A stretch of 64,000 nucleotides of DNA from Paraburkholderia ribeironis (GTDB taxonomy: Bacteria > Pseudomonadota > Gammaproteobacteria > Burkholderiales > Burkholderiaceae), in contig NZ_CYGX02000095.1 in assembly GCF_900019265.1 (NCBI RefSeq), positions 1 to 64,000 on the forward strand, read 5' to 3'. This document shows, piece after piece, positions 23,903 through 33,006 of this stretch. Under the pieces are notes generated by a model, which had not been told where the DNA came from, did no database searches, and saw only the letters and a list, made by a program, of their open reading frames with translations. The translations under genes and the position numbers were made by a program. How positions within the stretch are numbered: the first letter of the stretch is position 1; each line of letters opens with the position of its first letter.

Positions 23903-25425
23903 TGACCTTCTGAGTTCGGCGGCGACGTCGGCGACGTCGATTGAGTCGCGGGAGCGGGAGCGCTAGCGGGCAATGGCGAATCCTGCACCGGAGCCGATGG
24001 TGTTTGCGTCGCCGCAGCGGGTGTTGCTTCGCTGTGCTCTGCGCCCGGCGTCTGCGTCATCGCAAGCGGCGGGAGTCGGCCGCCAAGCGACTGTTGCAGC
24101 TCCGTCTGCGCAAGCCAGTAGTCTTTCAGCGCATCGATGTATCCGTTGACGGCAGCGATCTGATCGCGCGAATCGGCAAGCAGCTCGAATACGCTTGCGA
24201 GCATGCCGTTGTAGCGCAGCAGCATTTCGTCCGAGATGGTCTTGCGCACAGGCACGACCTCATCGCGGTAGTGGCGGGCGACGTCGTAACTCGTCACGCA
24301 GGCGGAGTACGACTCGCGTACTTCGGAACGGGCGTCGATCGCCGTCTGGGCGAGCCGGTTCGCCGACTGCATATAGATGGCTTCGGCGCGTGCGACCTTC
24401 GCACTGCCCCAGTCGAAGAGAGGAATCTCGACACTGATTTCGTACCCGTGCTCATGCCCCTTGTCGGTCTCGAAGTTGTCGAGATAGCCGACGTCGAGCG
24501 CATTGATGAAGCGGGTCGCCTGGCTGAGTCCCAGAGAGGTTGCGACGCTTTGTGTTCTCAGCTGCGCCGCCTGAATGTCCAGACGGTTCCGCATCGCAAA
24601 GCTTTCGAGGTCATCGAGTTGCGGCCTGTCCTTCGGCAGGTCAGGCAAACGGTCCGGCAGCTTGTACTGGGTTCCTGAACCCCATAAACCCATTGCACGT
24701 GTGAGCTTCTCGCGGGCCATGACTGACTGCTGCTTCGCCTTCGCCAACTGCGCGACTGATTCCGCGTAGAAAGCCTGCTCGCGCGCATAGTCGAGCTTGC
24801 TGAAATTGCCTGCCTGGCGCATGCGCAAGGCGAGTTCTGCTCCGGCCTCGGCGGAGTCCTTGACCTGAGCGGCATACAACGCAGCCTGCTCGGCGGCCAC
24901 GGCGTTCACATAGGCCTTGCGAGCGTCGGCGGCCACCGCGAGCATCGCGTTAGCAGTCTCGAGCTTCGTTTGTTCAAACCGCCGGCTCTCGATGCGCGTC
25001 GCCACCGGCAGCGTGAGCACAGCCAGTACGCCCATCGAAAAGGTCCGGCTGATGCCGAAGCCATCGCTCCAGTGCGTCCGGCTGAACGTAAAGCCCGGAT
25101 TGGGCAGACGGCCCGCCTGGACGAGGTCAGCCTCGGAGATGCCGAGTTCACCGTACGACGCCTGCAGTCCACTGTTGTTCAGCAGTGCAACCTGGACAGC
25201 GTCGTCCATGCCGAGCGGCTTCGAAAGGAGTTCTTGCGTACGCTGGAAAACAGCGTCGCGGTCTGCGTCGGTTTTGACGTAGACGGCGTCTTTGCCGAGG
25301 CGCTCGAAAGCAGTCGTCGATACGGTGTTGAATCCACCGTCTTTCGAGAAGGTCGTGCAGCCTGCAAGCAACACCGTCGCGATGGCAATGCAGATCACGC
25401 GGTTGTGCACGAGGTATCGCTTCAT
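23899..25425 (-). CDS. TolC-family outer-membrane efflux lipoprotein (CusC/CzcC-like)
   Basis: 508 residues. It has a lipoprotein signal with lipobox LLAGC (Cys23), then the two-fold alpha-helical repeat of outer-membrane efflux proteins (AVQVALLNNSGLQASYGELG, ADLVQAGRLPNPGF, RNRLDIQAAQLRTQ). A Pro/Ala/Ser/Thr-rich tail of about 60 residues at the C-terminus is unusual. The gene sits in the copper operon, overlapping genes on both sides by 4 nt. No RND pump or adaptor is encoded next to it, so its inner-membrane partner must lie elsewhere or it acts differently here. Confidence 0.9.
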   Translation of the reverse strand: MKRYLVHNRVICIAIATVLLAGCTTFSKDGGFNTVSTTAFERLGKDAVYVKTDADRDAVFQRTQELLSKPLGMDDAVQVALLNNSGLQASYGELGISEADLVQAGRLPNPGFTFSRTHWSDGFGISRTFSMGVLAVLTLPVATRIESRRFEQTKLETANAMLAVAADARKAYVNAVAAEQAALYAAQVKDSAEAGAELALRMRQAGNFSKLDYAREQAFYAESVAQLAKAKQQSVMAREKLTRAMGLWGSGTQYKLPDRLPDLPKDRPQLDDLESFAMRNRLDIQAAQLRTQSVATSLGLSQATRFINALDVGYLDNFETDKGHEHGYEISVEIPLFDWGSAKVARAEAIYMQSANRLAQTAIDARSEVRESYSACVTSYDVARHYRDEVVPVRKTISDEMLLRYNGMLASVFELLADSRDQIAAVNGYIDALKDYWLAQTELQQSLGGRLPPLAMTQTPGAEHSEATPAAATQTPSAPVQDSPLPASAPAPATQSTSPTSPPNSEGQ

Positions 25426-25742
25426 TTCGTCTCGCCCTCGTGTTCACGACCGCTCTGTTCATGACCGCTCTTTCCGTCTGGTGTCGCACCGGGTTGCTGA
25501 GCGCGCTGCATCCCGGTCATGCGTCGGCTCGGCGTAACGGCGCGATTCAGTTGTTGCCAGCTCGGGGCTTCCCCGTCCTCGTAGGACCCCTCGTAGGCCC
25601 TATAGCCGTCGAATGCGGATGACGCCGAGGCGACCGGCATCGATGCCGCTGCGTCCGTTGGGTCGGGCACTGCCGTCGCGGCATGCGCGAGCAACGGCAA
25701 CACTGCGCCTGCGCAGATAAGCGCCGCAGAAATTGTTCGCAT
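25422..25742 (-). CDS. Small exported protein of the copper operon
   Basis: 106 residues with a clear signal peptide (MRTISAALICAGAVLPLLAHA). The mature part is short, hydrophilic and largely disordered (SFDGYRAYEGSYEDGEAPSW-like region, then a Gly/His/Glu tail). It contains three Met and two His residues in the tail, which hardly suffices to call it metal-binding. The stop overlaps the start of the TolC-family gene by 4 nt. Family not recognised; a role in copper handling is inferred only from position. Confidence 0.7.
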   Translation of the reverse strand: MRTISAALICAGAVLPLLAHAATAVPDPTDAAASMPVASASSAFDGYRAYEGSYEDGEAPSWQQLNRAVTPSRRMTGMQRAQQPGATPDGKSGHEQSGREHEGETK

Positions 25743-25829
25743 GAATTGTTCTCGTCGTGAATCATCCGGAGACCGTGACGGACTCCAGAAAAACTTGCTG
25801 GTCGCAGCCCGTGGCCGCGAGTGCGTGGA

Positions 25830-26222
25830 TCAGATGAGAATCGCGCGGGGAGGCCGTTCGATGCCGCCGGTCAGGAACAACACGACACCGGCAGCGGGAG
25901 GCAATGGGACAGGGAAATGAGCCGGCTCAGCCGCAGCGCAAACCGCAGGCACAACCGGTAGCACTGCACCGACACAGCAGGACGCGCAGGTCAAACACGC
26001 GTGCATGTGATGGCCGCCGTTGTGGTGATGGCCATGGTGGTCATCGTCTTCGGCGATAACGGCATGTTGGTCCGCCGACCCGGATTGATGGAGATGATGG
26101 GCGGTCGCTCCGTCGTCGGCCGCTGCCGAGACGGCACAAATCATCGAGACGGCCGCAAATGACTGAACCGGCAGGCTCAGTGCAAGCAGCACGACAAGAA
26201 AGAGTTTGCGCCAGTAGGACAT
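25830..26222 (-). CDS. Exported His/Cys-rich metal-binding protein (CzcI/CopL-like)
   Basis: 130 residues with an N-terminal signal peptide (LFLVVLLALSLPVQSFAA). The mature part carries a His-rich run (DDHHGHHHNGGHHMHAC), four nearby Cys (CLTCASCC) and a C-terminal GGIERPPR motif seen in CzcI-type proteins of heavy-metal operons. Such proteins are small periplasmic metal binders or modulators. The frame is open far upstream, but only the ATG at 26222 gives a signal peptide; its ribosome-binding site is poor. It is the first gene of the copper operon and points away from the CopZ-like gene. Confidence 0.72.
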   Translation of the reverse strand: MSYWRKLFLVVLLALSLPVQSFAAVSMICAVSAAADDGATAHHLHQSGSADQHAVIAEDDDHHGHHHNGGHHMHACLTCASCCVGAVLPVVPAVCAAAEPAHFPVPLPPAAGVVLFLTGGIERPPRAILI

Positions 26223-26403
26223 GGGGGCAGAGTCTAGCACGGGGTCGGGACCGCTGTAGGCGCGCGAACGTGTGAGTGCGTAACGGCAAAGCGGCTGGGT
26301 TGCGGCAGCTTCATCAGCGCGCGAGGTTTGCGAGTCGGATGAGTCGACGTGTTCGTGACGGCATCCATCGCGTTGCTCCGTCAGACCGGCAACGTCGCCC
26401 CCG

Positions 26404-26434
26404 TTGACATTCCCATTATGGGAAGCTTCATGCT
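26404..26434 (+). promoter_or_regulatory. CueR-type MerR-family copper promoter/operator
   Basis: A -35 element TTGACA (26404-26409) and a -10-like CATGCT (26429-26434) are separated by 19 nt, the long spacer typical of MerR-family promoters. The spacer contains a perfect 7-1-7 inverted repeat, TTCCCATTATGGGAA (26410-26424), matching the usual CueR/HmrR layout. It lies 33 nt upstream of the CopZ-like gene, so Cu(I)-responsive activation is the likely control. No cueR gene is in the window. Confidence 0.85.
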
Positions 26435-26466
26435 GTAAGCGTTTCTCGTTATAAGGAGCCGCAAAA

Positions 26467-26667
26467 ATGGAATTCAATGTAGCCGACATGTCATGCGGCG
26501 GATGTGCGAGCGCCGTAAGCAGGGCGATAACAAACCTGGACCCGGCTGCCAAAGTCGAGATTGATCTCGCAGCAAAAACGGTGAAGGTCGAGTCAGCGCT
26601 GGAGCAGGAGCAGATCGCCGGCGCAATCGAGGAAGCTGGCTTCGATCCCGTCGCCACCGCGCCGTAA
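26467..26667 (+). CDS. CopZ-like heavy-metal-associated domain copper chaperone
   Basis: 66 residues, one HMA domain. The metal site MSCGGCASAV (MxCxxC, Cys10 and Cys13) lies in the first loop, and a helix and strand pattern follows (AVSRAITNLDP, VEIDLAAKTVKVES, EEAGFDPV). Such stand-alone domains shuttle Cu(I) in the cytoplasm, typically to a P-type ATPase. An AAGGAG site precedes the ATG. Its promoter has a CueR-type operator, and it diverges from the periplasmic copper operon. Confidence 0.92.
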   Translation: MEFNVADMSCGGCASAVSRAITNLDPAAKVEIDLAAKTVKVESALEQEQIAGAIEEAGFDPVATAP

Positions 26668-26725
26668 ACGCGACAGCCGGGGCGGTTCGCAAGCCTCACC
26701 GTCAAAATCCAGCTGAGCAAACACA

Positions 26726-26754
26726 AAGAGGCAAGCCGTGGTGGCTTGCCTCTT
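26726..26754. terminator. Hairpin between the CopZ-like gene and ppa
   Basis: A 12-bp perfect stem AAGAGGCAAGCC/GGCTTGCCTCTT with a 5-nt loop. The T-tract is weak, but the site lies between the convergent ends of two genes, so it probably works as a terminator. Confidence 0.65.
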
Positions 26755-26813
26755 CCTGTGCTACCTGTGGTCCGCAAAGCGAAGTCAATCTCTTGCCTTG
26801 CGACTACCCTGCT

Positions 26814-27341
26814 CTACTTCTTGTAGTTCGCGACGCCTTCGCTGATTTCCTTGTGCGCGGCTTCGATGCCCGTCCAGCCGTCGACCTTCACCCACTTGCC
26901 CTTCTCCAGCACCTTGTATTGCTCGAAGAAGTGCTTGATCTGGTCTTTCAGGTAAGCCGGGACGTCGTCGATCGACTTCAGGTCCGCAGTCATCGGGCAG
27001 ATCTTGTCGTGCGGCACGGCGATCAGCTTCGCGTCCACGCCCGATTCGTCGGTCATTTGCAGCATGCCGAGCGCACGTGCGCGCACCACCGAGCCGGCCA
27101 GCAGCGGGAACGGCGTGATCACCAGCACGTCAACCGGGTCGCCGTCGCCCGACAGCGTTTGCGGAATGAAGCCGTAGTTGGCCGGATAGCGCATGCCGGT
27201 GCCGATGAAACGGTCGACGACGAGCAGGCCCATTTCCTTGTCGGCTTCGTACTTCACCGGATCGCTCTGCGCCGGGATTTCGATGATGACGTTGAAATCT
27301 TGCGGAAGGTCTTTGCCTGCGGGGACGTGATTGAAGCTCAT
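26814..27341 (-). CDS. ppa: Inorganic pyrophosphatase
   Basis: 175 residues, family I soluble pyrophosphatase, which hydrolyses PPi to two phosphates in the cytoplasm. Visible: the substrate-binding start VIIEIPAQSDPVKYE, the catalytic region YGFIPQTLSGDGDPVDVLV (its Asp residues bind Mg2+) and DDVPAYLKDQIKHFFEQYK. Length is normal for the bacterial hexameric type. The ATG at 27341 matches the family start MSFNHVPAG; an upstream-extended frame to 27404 was rejected. Confidence 0.96.
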   Translation of the reverse strand: MSFNHVPAGKDLPQDFNVIIEIPAQSDPVKYEADKEMGLLVVDRFIGTGMRYPANYGFIPQTLSGDGDPVDVLVITPFPLLAGSVVRARALGMLQMTDESGVDAKLIAVPHDKICPMTADLKSIDDVPAYLKDQIKHFFEQYKVLEKGKWVKVDGWTGIEAAHKEISEGVANYKK

Positions 27342-27613
27342 GAGCGCTCTCTGATCAGGATGGAAGTCGGAACACGGCGTACGGCGCGTGGGCTCTGGCG
27401 GCATGCATCGTGGATGCCTGGATCTCGCCGCGAGCGGCCACGGTACGGCCGCACAGTGCGGAATGCGCCATTATAGCCAATCGGCCGATGCCACCCGTGC
27501 GGGGATCGGCGCGATAATCGTTGGGCGTCTCTCGCTTGTGCGTCCCGCTTGTGAGTCCCATTCGTGAACACCGTGTGGCTCGACCCGGCCGCGCGACATT
27601 TCAAGGAGCATGC

Positions 27614-29053
27614 ATGGAAGAAGCCCGACACTTCATCGGCGGCGAGTGGTGCGCCGCTTCCGGCGGCGAAACGATCGCCGTGCTCGATCCGTCGGACGGC
27701 CAGCCGTTCACCGTGTTGGCGCGCGGCACCGCGGCCGATATCGACGCCGCCGTGCACGCCGCGCGCCGCGCGTTCGACGGCGCATGGGGCGCGGCCAGCG
27801 CCGCCGAACGTGGCCGCGTGCTGTACCGGCTGTCGATGCTGGTGGCGGCCCGCCAGGAAGAGCTGGCGCAGCTCGAAGCGCGCGACACCGGCAAGCCGCT
27901 CAAGCAGGCGCGCGGCGATGCGGCCGCCCTCGCCCGCTATTTCGAGTTCTACGCAGGCGCGGCCGACAAGCTGCACGGCGAAACGCTGCCTTACCAGAGC
28001 GGCTATACGGTGCTGACGATCCGCGAGCCGCACGGCGTGACCGGTCACATCGTGCCGTGGAACTATCCGATGCAGATTTTCGGCCGCAGCGTCGGCGCGG
28101 CGCTCGCCACCGGCAATGCGTGCGTCGTCAAACCGGCCGAGGACGCCTGCCTGTCGGTGCTGCGCGTCGCCGAACTGGCTGCCGAAGCGGGCTTGCCGGT
28201 CGGCGCGCTGAATATCGTCACCGGCTATGGACACGAAGCGGGTGCCGCGCTCGCGCGTCATCCCGGCATCGATCACATTTCGTTCACCGGCTCGCCCGAA
28301 ACCGGCAAGCTGGTCACGCAGATGGCCGCCGAGAATCACGTGCCGGTCACGCTGGAACTGGGCGGCAAGTCGCCGCAAATCGTCTTCGCCGACGCGGACC
28401 TCGACGCGGCGCTGCCCGTGCTGGTGTCGGCGATCGTGCAGAACGCCGGGCAGACCTGTTCGGCGGGCAGCCGCGTGCTGATCGAGCGGGCCATCTATGA
28501 ACCTTTACTCGACCGGCTGGGTAACGCGTTCCAGGCGCTGCGCGTCGGGCCGTCGCATGCCGACCTCGACTGCGGGCCGCTCATCAACGCGAAGCAACAG
28601 CAGCGCGTGTGGGACTTCCTCTCCGACGCGCAGCACGACGGCATCGCGATGGCGGCACACGGCGAAGTGATTCCCGAAGCGCCGGAGAGCGGCTTCTATC
28701 AGGCGCCCACGCTGCTGCGCGACGTGCCCGCCGGCCATCGCCTCGCGTGCGACGAAGTGTTCGGGCCAGTGCTCGCCGCCATGTCCTTCAGCGACGAAGA
28801 CGAAGCGCTCGCGCTCGCCAACGGCACGCAGTACGGCCTCGTAGCCGGCATCTGGACGCGCGACGGCGCGCGCCAGATGCGTCTCGCGCGGCGTGTGCGC
28901 TCCGGCCAGGTGTTCATTAACAACTATGGCGCGGGCGGCGGCGTCGAATTGCCGTTCGGCGGCGTCAGGCATTCGGGCCACGGGCGCGAAAAAGGTTTCG
29001 AAGCGCTGTACGGCTTCACCGTGCTGAAGACCATCGCGATCCGGCATGGCTAG
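27614..29053 (+). CDS. NAD(P)-dependent aldehyde dehydrogenase
   Basis: 479 residues, full-length aldehyde dehydrogenase superfamily. It has the cofactor region GHIVPWNYPMQIFGRS, FTGSPETGKLV, the Glu motif LELGGKSPQIVF and the catalytic Cys in GQTCSAGSRVLIER; near the end PFGGVRHSGHGREKG. Similar enzymes oxidise betaine aldehyde or other small aldehydes; the substrate is not evident. ATG 27614 has an AAGGAG site. It is followed by a short-chain dehydrogenase and an anion MFS transporter on the same strand, suggesting a catabolic set for a sugar acid or related compound. Confidence 0.93.
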   Translation: MEEARHFIGGEWCAASGGETIAVLDPSDGQPFTVLARGTAADIDAAVHAARRAFDGAWGAASAAERGRVLYRLSMLVAARQEELAQLEARDTGKPLKQARGDAAALARYFEFYAGAADKLHGETLPYQSGYTVLTIREPHGVTGHIVPWNYPMQIFGRSVGAALATGNACVVKPAEDACLSVLRVAELAAEAGLPVGALNIVTGYGHEAGAALARHPGIDHISFTGSPETGKLVTQMAAENHVPVTLELGGKSPQIVFADADLDAALPVLVSAIVQNAGQTCSAGSRVLIERAIYEPLLDRLGNAFQALRVGPSHADLDCGPLINAKQQQRVWDFLSDAQHDGIAMAAHGEVIPEAPESGFYQAPTLLRDVPAGHRLACDEVFGPVLAAMSFSDEDEALALANGTQYGLVAGIWTRDGARQMRLARRVRSGQVFINNYGAGGGVELPFGGVRHSGHGREKGFEALYGFTVLKTIAIRHG

Positions 29054-29127
29054 CCGGTTGCGGGTTCGAGGCCGGCACGCATCACCATTCAGTTGCAACA
29101 CCGTCCACAACAAATAGCGGAGACATC

Positions 29128-29886
29128 ATGCGGTTGACAGGTAAAACAGCCATCGTCACGGGTGGCGGCTCGGGTTTCGGCGAAGGCATCGCGAAGACCT
29201 ATGCGCGCGAAGGCGCGAACGTGGTGGTCAACGATCTGAATGGCGCGGCCGCCGAGCGCGTGGCAAGCGAGATCGCGCTAGCCGGCGGCAAGGCCATCGC
29301 GGTGCCCGGCAACGTGGCGCTACGCGATGACTGGCGCGCGTTGCGCGAGGCGGCGCTGGAAGATTTCGGCAGTGTGCAGATCGTGGTCAACAATGCCGGC
29401 ACCACGCATCGCAACAAGCCGGTGCTGGAAGTGACGGAAGCCGAATTCGACCGCGTCTACGCGGTGAACGTGAAAAGCATCTACTGGAGCGTGCAGGAGT
29501 TCGTGCCGTATTTCCGCGAGCAAGGCGGCGGCAGCTTCGTCAATATCGCGTCGACGGCCGGCGTGCGGCCGCGGCCGGGGCTCGTCTGGTACAACGGCAG
29601 CAAGGGCGCGGTGATCATCGCGAGCAAGTCGCTCGCCGTCGAACTCGGTGCCGACCGGATTCGCGTGAACTGCGTGAATCCGGTGATCGGTGAAACGGCG
29701 TTGCTTTCCGAGTTCATGGGCGTCGAGGATACGCCGCAAAATCGCCAGCGCTTTCTCGCCGGCATTCCGCTCGGGCGCTTCTCGACCCCGCAGGACGTCG
29801 CCAACGCGGCGCTCTATCTGGCGTCCGACGAAGCGGAGTTCATCACCGGCGTGTGTCTCGAAGTGGACGGCGGGCGCTGCGTGTGA
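29128..29886 (+). CDS. Short-chain dehydrogenase/reductase
   Basis: 252 residues, classical SDR. NAD(P)-binding TGGGSGFGEGIAK (about 11-23), NNAGTTH (about 90-96), catalytic Ser in VNIASTAG and YNGSK (Tyr and Lys of the YxxxK motif). It acts in the cytoplasm on an alcohol or ketone that cannot be named from sequence. It starts 74 nt after the aldehyde dehydrogenase gene with a CGGAGAC site, so the two are probably cotranscribed. Confidence 0.93.
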   Translation: MRLTGKTAIVTGGGSGFGEGIAKTYAREGANVVVNDLNGAAAERVASEIALAGGKAIAVPGNVALRDDWRALREAALEDFGSVQIVVNNAGTTHRNKPVLEVTEAEFDRVYAVNVKSIYWSVQEFVPYFREQGGGSFVNIASTAGVRPRPGLVWYNGSKGAVIIASKSLAVELGADRIRVNCVNPVIGETALLSEFMGVEDTPQNRQRFLAGIPLGRFSTPQDVANAALYLASDEAEFITGVCLEVDGGRCV

Positions 29887-29954
29887 GCGCCGCGACGCGT
29901 TTGCAGCACCACTCGCGCAGGCGAGGGCCGCGTGCGGCTCTCGCCGAAGCCAGG

Positions 29955-30092
<138 letters not shown>

Positions 30093-30211
30093 GTCGAGGT
30101 CGATGCCGAAGTAAGTGTTTCCCCCCGGTATCGATTTGCCTGCAAATGATCCCACACGGCTAGAATCGCTCGACAGCGGCACGTCAATTTCACAACAAAA
30201 GAGGAGACACG

Positions 30212-31531
30212 ATGGCTAGTCCCGCAGACCCGCTTCACCATCCCGGCGCAGGTGCGCCGCCTTCCACCTTCGAAGAGGCGACCTACCGCAAGGTCAGCTG
30301 GCGGCTCGCGCCGTTCCTGATGCTCTGCTACGTGGTCGCGTATCTGGACCGCGTGAACGTCGGCTTCGCCAAGCTGCAAATGACCAGCGACCTCGGCTTG
30401 AGCGATGCGGTGTATGGCTTCGGCGCGGGGATTTTCTTCATCGGCTATTTCATCTTCGAGATTCCGAGCAACGTGATCCTGCACAAGGTGGGCGCACGCG
30501 TGTGGATCGCGCGGATCATGGTGTCGTGGGGCGTGATTTCGATGCTGACCATGTTCGTCACCACGCCGACCATGTTCTACGTGATGCGCTTTCTGCTCGG
30601 TCTCGCCGAGGCGGGTTTCTTCCCCGGCATCATCCTGTATCTCACCTACTGGTATCCGGCGCACCGGCGCGGCCGCATGACCACCTGGTTCATGACGGCG
30701 ATCGCGCTGTCGGGCGTGATCGGCGGGCCGCTGTCGGGCTATATCCTGAAGAGCTTCAACGACCTCAACGGCTGGCATGGCTGGCAGTGGCTGTTCCTGC
30801 TCGAAGGGATTCCATCGGTGATCGTCGGGATCATGGTGTTCCTGATGCTCGACGACCGCATCGCGAACGCCAAATGGCTCACCAGGGAAGAGCAGCAATT
30901 GCTCGAAAGCCAGGTGTCGGCCGAAGAAGCCACCAAGCACGATATGCCGATCCGCCAGGTACTCACGAGCGGCCGCGTGCTGATGCTTTCGCTCACGTAC
31001 TTCTCGTTCGTGATGGGTCTGTACGGCGTGAGCTTCTGGCTGCCGACCATCATCAAGGCGACCGGCGTCACCGACGCGTTCATGATCGGCCTGCTGTCCG
31101 CGATCCCATTCGCGGCGGCGGTGGTGGCGATGGTGTTCGTCGCGCGCAGCGCGGACCGCACGCGCGAGCGGCGCTGGCATATCGCGTTGCCCGCGTTCGC
31201 AGGTGCGGTCGGCCTCGTGCTGTCCGTGGTGTGGGCGCAGAGCACGGTGCTGGCGATGGCCTCGCTCACGCTCGCGACCATGGGCATTCTGACTACGCTG
31301 CCGCTGTTCTGGAGCCTGCCCACGGCGATCCTTGCCGGCACGGGCGCGGCCGCCGGTATCGCGATGATCAATTCGATCGGCAACCTGGCGGGCTTTCTGA
31401 GCCCCTACGCGGTGGGTTGGCTCAAGCAGGCGACCGCCGCGAACGACTCCGGCATGTACATGCTGGCGGCGTTCATGGTGCTAGGCGGCCTGCTCGCGAT
31501 CAGCGTACCGGCGCGAATCGTCAACAGGTGA
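30212..31531 (+). CDS. MFS transporter, anion:cation symporter (ACS) type
   Basis: 439 residues with about 12 membrane helices. The start YRKVSWRLAPFLMLCYVVAYLDRVNVGFAKLQM and the signature RFLLGLAEAGFFPGIILYLTYWYP are typical of the ACS subfamily (tartrate, glucarate, phthalate and similar carboxylates). It lies downstream of a dehydrogenase pair, so it probably imports their substrate precursor. The ATG has an AGAGGAG site. Confidence 0.93.
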   Translation: MASPADPLHHPGAGAPPSTFEEATYRKVSWRLAPFLMLCYVVAYLDRVNVGFAKLQMTSDLGLSDAVYGFGAGIFFIGYFIFEIPSNVILHKVGARVWIARIMVSWGVISMLTMFVTTPTMFYVMRFLLGLAEAGFFPGIILYLTYWYPAHRRGRMTTWFMTAIALSGVIGGPLSGYILKSFNDLNGWHGWQWLFLLEGIPSVIVGIMVFLMLDDRIANAKWLTREEQQLLESQVSAEEATKHDMPIRQVLTSGRVLMLSLTYFSFVMGLYGVSFWLPTIIKATGVTDAFMIGLLSAIPFAAAVVAMVFVARSADRTRERRWHIALPAFAGAVGLVLSVVWAQSTVLAMASLTLATMGILTTLPLFWSLPTAILAGTGAAAGIAMINSIGNLAGFLSPYAVGWLKQATAANDSGMYMLAAFMVLGGLLAISVPARIVNR

Positions 31532-31582
31532 AGCGGTGCGCCGCCTGAGATCGGGCGGCGCGCGCCCGCGAACGTCGCGAAC

Positions 31583-31638
31583 GCGGCAACGCGGCAACGC
31601 GGCAACGCAGCAACGCAGCAACGCAGCAACGCAGCAAC
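31583..31638. repeat. Octanucleotide tandem repeat (GCRGCAAC)
   Basis: Seven uninterrupted 8-nt units: three GCGGCAAC then four GCAGCAAC, followed by a partial copy. It lies just after the MFS stop in a gap without genes. Confidence 0.92.
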
Positions 31639-31712
31639 GCAGCAGCGTGTCAGGTTAAGGCTCGGGATGCATCGCGCACGCCCGAATCTTCACGCGCCAC
31701 ACGTGTCAACAA

Positions 31713-31749
31713 AAAAAGCCCCGAGCGTCTCGTAACGCCGGGGCTTTTT
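31713..31749. terminator. Bidirectional Rho-independent terminator, MFS and hemY
   Basis: Stem AAAAAGCCCCG/CGGGGCTTTTT around a 15-nt loop, with A- and T-tracts on either side, between convergent genes. Confidence 0.9.
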
Positions 31750-31813
31750 CGGTCTGCCCACCTATCGCGCGAACCACACGGCGCAGGGAGCCAACCGCAG
31801 CGTGCCAATATCG

Positions 31814-33004
31814 TCACACCACGTTCATCGCCAGCGCGCTTTCGCGATAGTGCTGGCTCGCCTTGTCCGCATCGCCGAGCTGCTCGTGCAAACGCGCCAA
31901 TGCACGATGCGAGCGGATTCTGAGCGTCTCATTGTCGGCCAGCTTCAGCGCACGTTCGAGGAACGATTGCGCCTTGCCCCACAACTGCTGATGCAGGCAC
32001 AAGCGACCCAGCGTGAACATCAGGTCCGCATCTTCCGGACGATCCTTCTGCCATGCCTCGGCCTTCTGGATCAACGGCAGCGCGTCGCCCGCGGCCGTAT
32101 CCGGATAGCGGCGCAAGAGGCGCGCGTCCCAGTTCTGCGCAAGCGCTTCCTCGACGATCTTGCGCGCTTCCTGCGGACGATTCAGCGCCACCAGCAGTTC
32201 CGCGGCGAGGTCGGCGAGACGCGGCGAATGACGCTCGGTCGCCGACAGCGAGTTCCACATTTCCAGCAGCGCATCGGCGTTATGACGCCGGTCGCGCAGC
32301 AGATTCTCCGCCGCCAGTTGACGCAGGCGCACCGCCACCGCCGGATGGATCGCCTCGCGCTTTTCCAGCGTCTTGACGAGCTTGTGCACCTCGCCCCAGT
32401 TCTTCAATTGCTGTTGCGCACGCAACATGATCTGCTGCGCGTGAATGCGCCGCGCGCCCTGCGACTGCATTTCGGTCAGCGCGGTCAATGCGCCGTCGGC
32501 GTCGCGGCCGTCGGCGCGCATGTCGGCGGTGGCCATCAGGCGCGCGTCCTGCCAGTCGGCGCCGTCGATCTGCGCGAGCCATTCGTCGCGCCGCGCGTAT
32601 TCACGCATGCGATGCGCGGCGGTGGCGGCGATCAGACCGGCCGCGCCCTTGTTGTCGACGTTCGCGAGCGCATCTTTCGCGGCCTTTTCCGCACGCGTGA
32701 AACGCCCCGCATACAGATTGCCGATCGCATCACGCAGCGCCGCGTGCGCCTTCGCGACGCGCGAGCGCGCACGGTACGCGGCCACGCGCTGCGGCATGCG
32801 CCAGATATTGCGGACGATGCGCAGCAGTGCGTACAGCAGGATGAACAGCACCACCAGCCCGACCACGAACAGATTCAACGACATGTCGACGCGGTACGGC
32901 GGATAGATCAGCAGCACCTGCCCCGTGTCGAAGCGCCCGACCACCGCCAGCGCCACCGCGATGGCGAACAGCAACGCAAGCCATAGAAGTCCCCGGATCG
33001 CCAT
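31814..33004 (-). CDS. hemY: HemY, heme-biosynthesis-associated TPR membrane protein
   Basis: 396 residues. Two N-terminal membrane helices (LLWLALLFAIAVALAVV and LNLFVVGLVVLFILLYALL) are followed by a helical TPR-like periplasmic or cytoplasmic domain ending with repeats such as DADLMFTLGRLCLHQQLWGKAQ. It matches the HemY_N family of proteobacteria, encoded after hemC-hemD-hemX. Its biochemical role is unclear; it is not the Bacillus protoporphyrinogen oxidase that shares the name. It starts 2 nt after the hemDX stop, so is the last gene of the operon. Confidence 0.93.
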   Translation of the reverse strand: MAIRGLLWLALLFAIAVALAVVGRFDTGQVLLIYPPYRVDMSLNLFVVGLVVLFILLYALLRIVRNIWRMPQRVAAYRARSRVAKAHAALRDAIGNLYAGRFTRAEKAAKDALANVDNKGAAGLIAATAAHRMREYARRDEWLAQIDGADWQDARLMATADMRADGRDADGALTALTEMQSQGARRIHAQQIMLRAQQQLKNWGEVHKLVKTLEKREAIHPAVAVRLRQLAAENLLRDRRHNADALLEMWNSLSATERHSPRLADLAAELLVALNRPQEARKIVEEALAQNWDARLLRRYPDTAAGDALPLIQKAEAWQKDRPEDADLMFTLGRLCLHQQLWGKAQSFLERALKLADNETLRIRSHRALARLHEQLGDADKASQHYRESALAMNVV

Positions 33005-33006
33005 GA

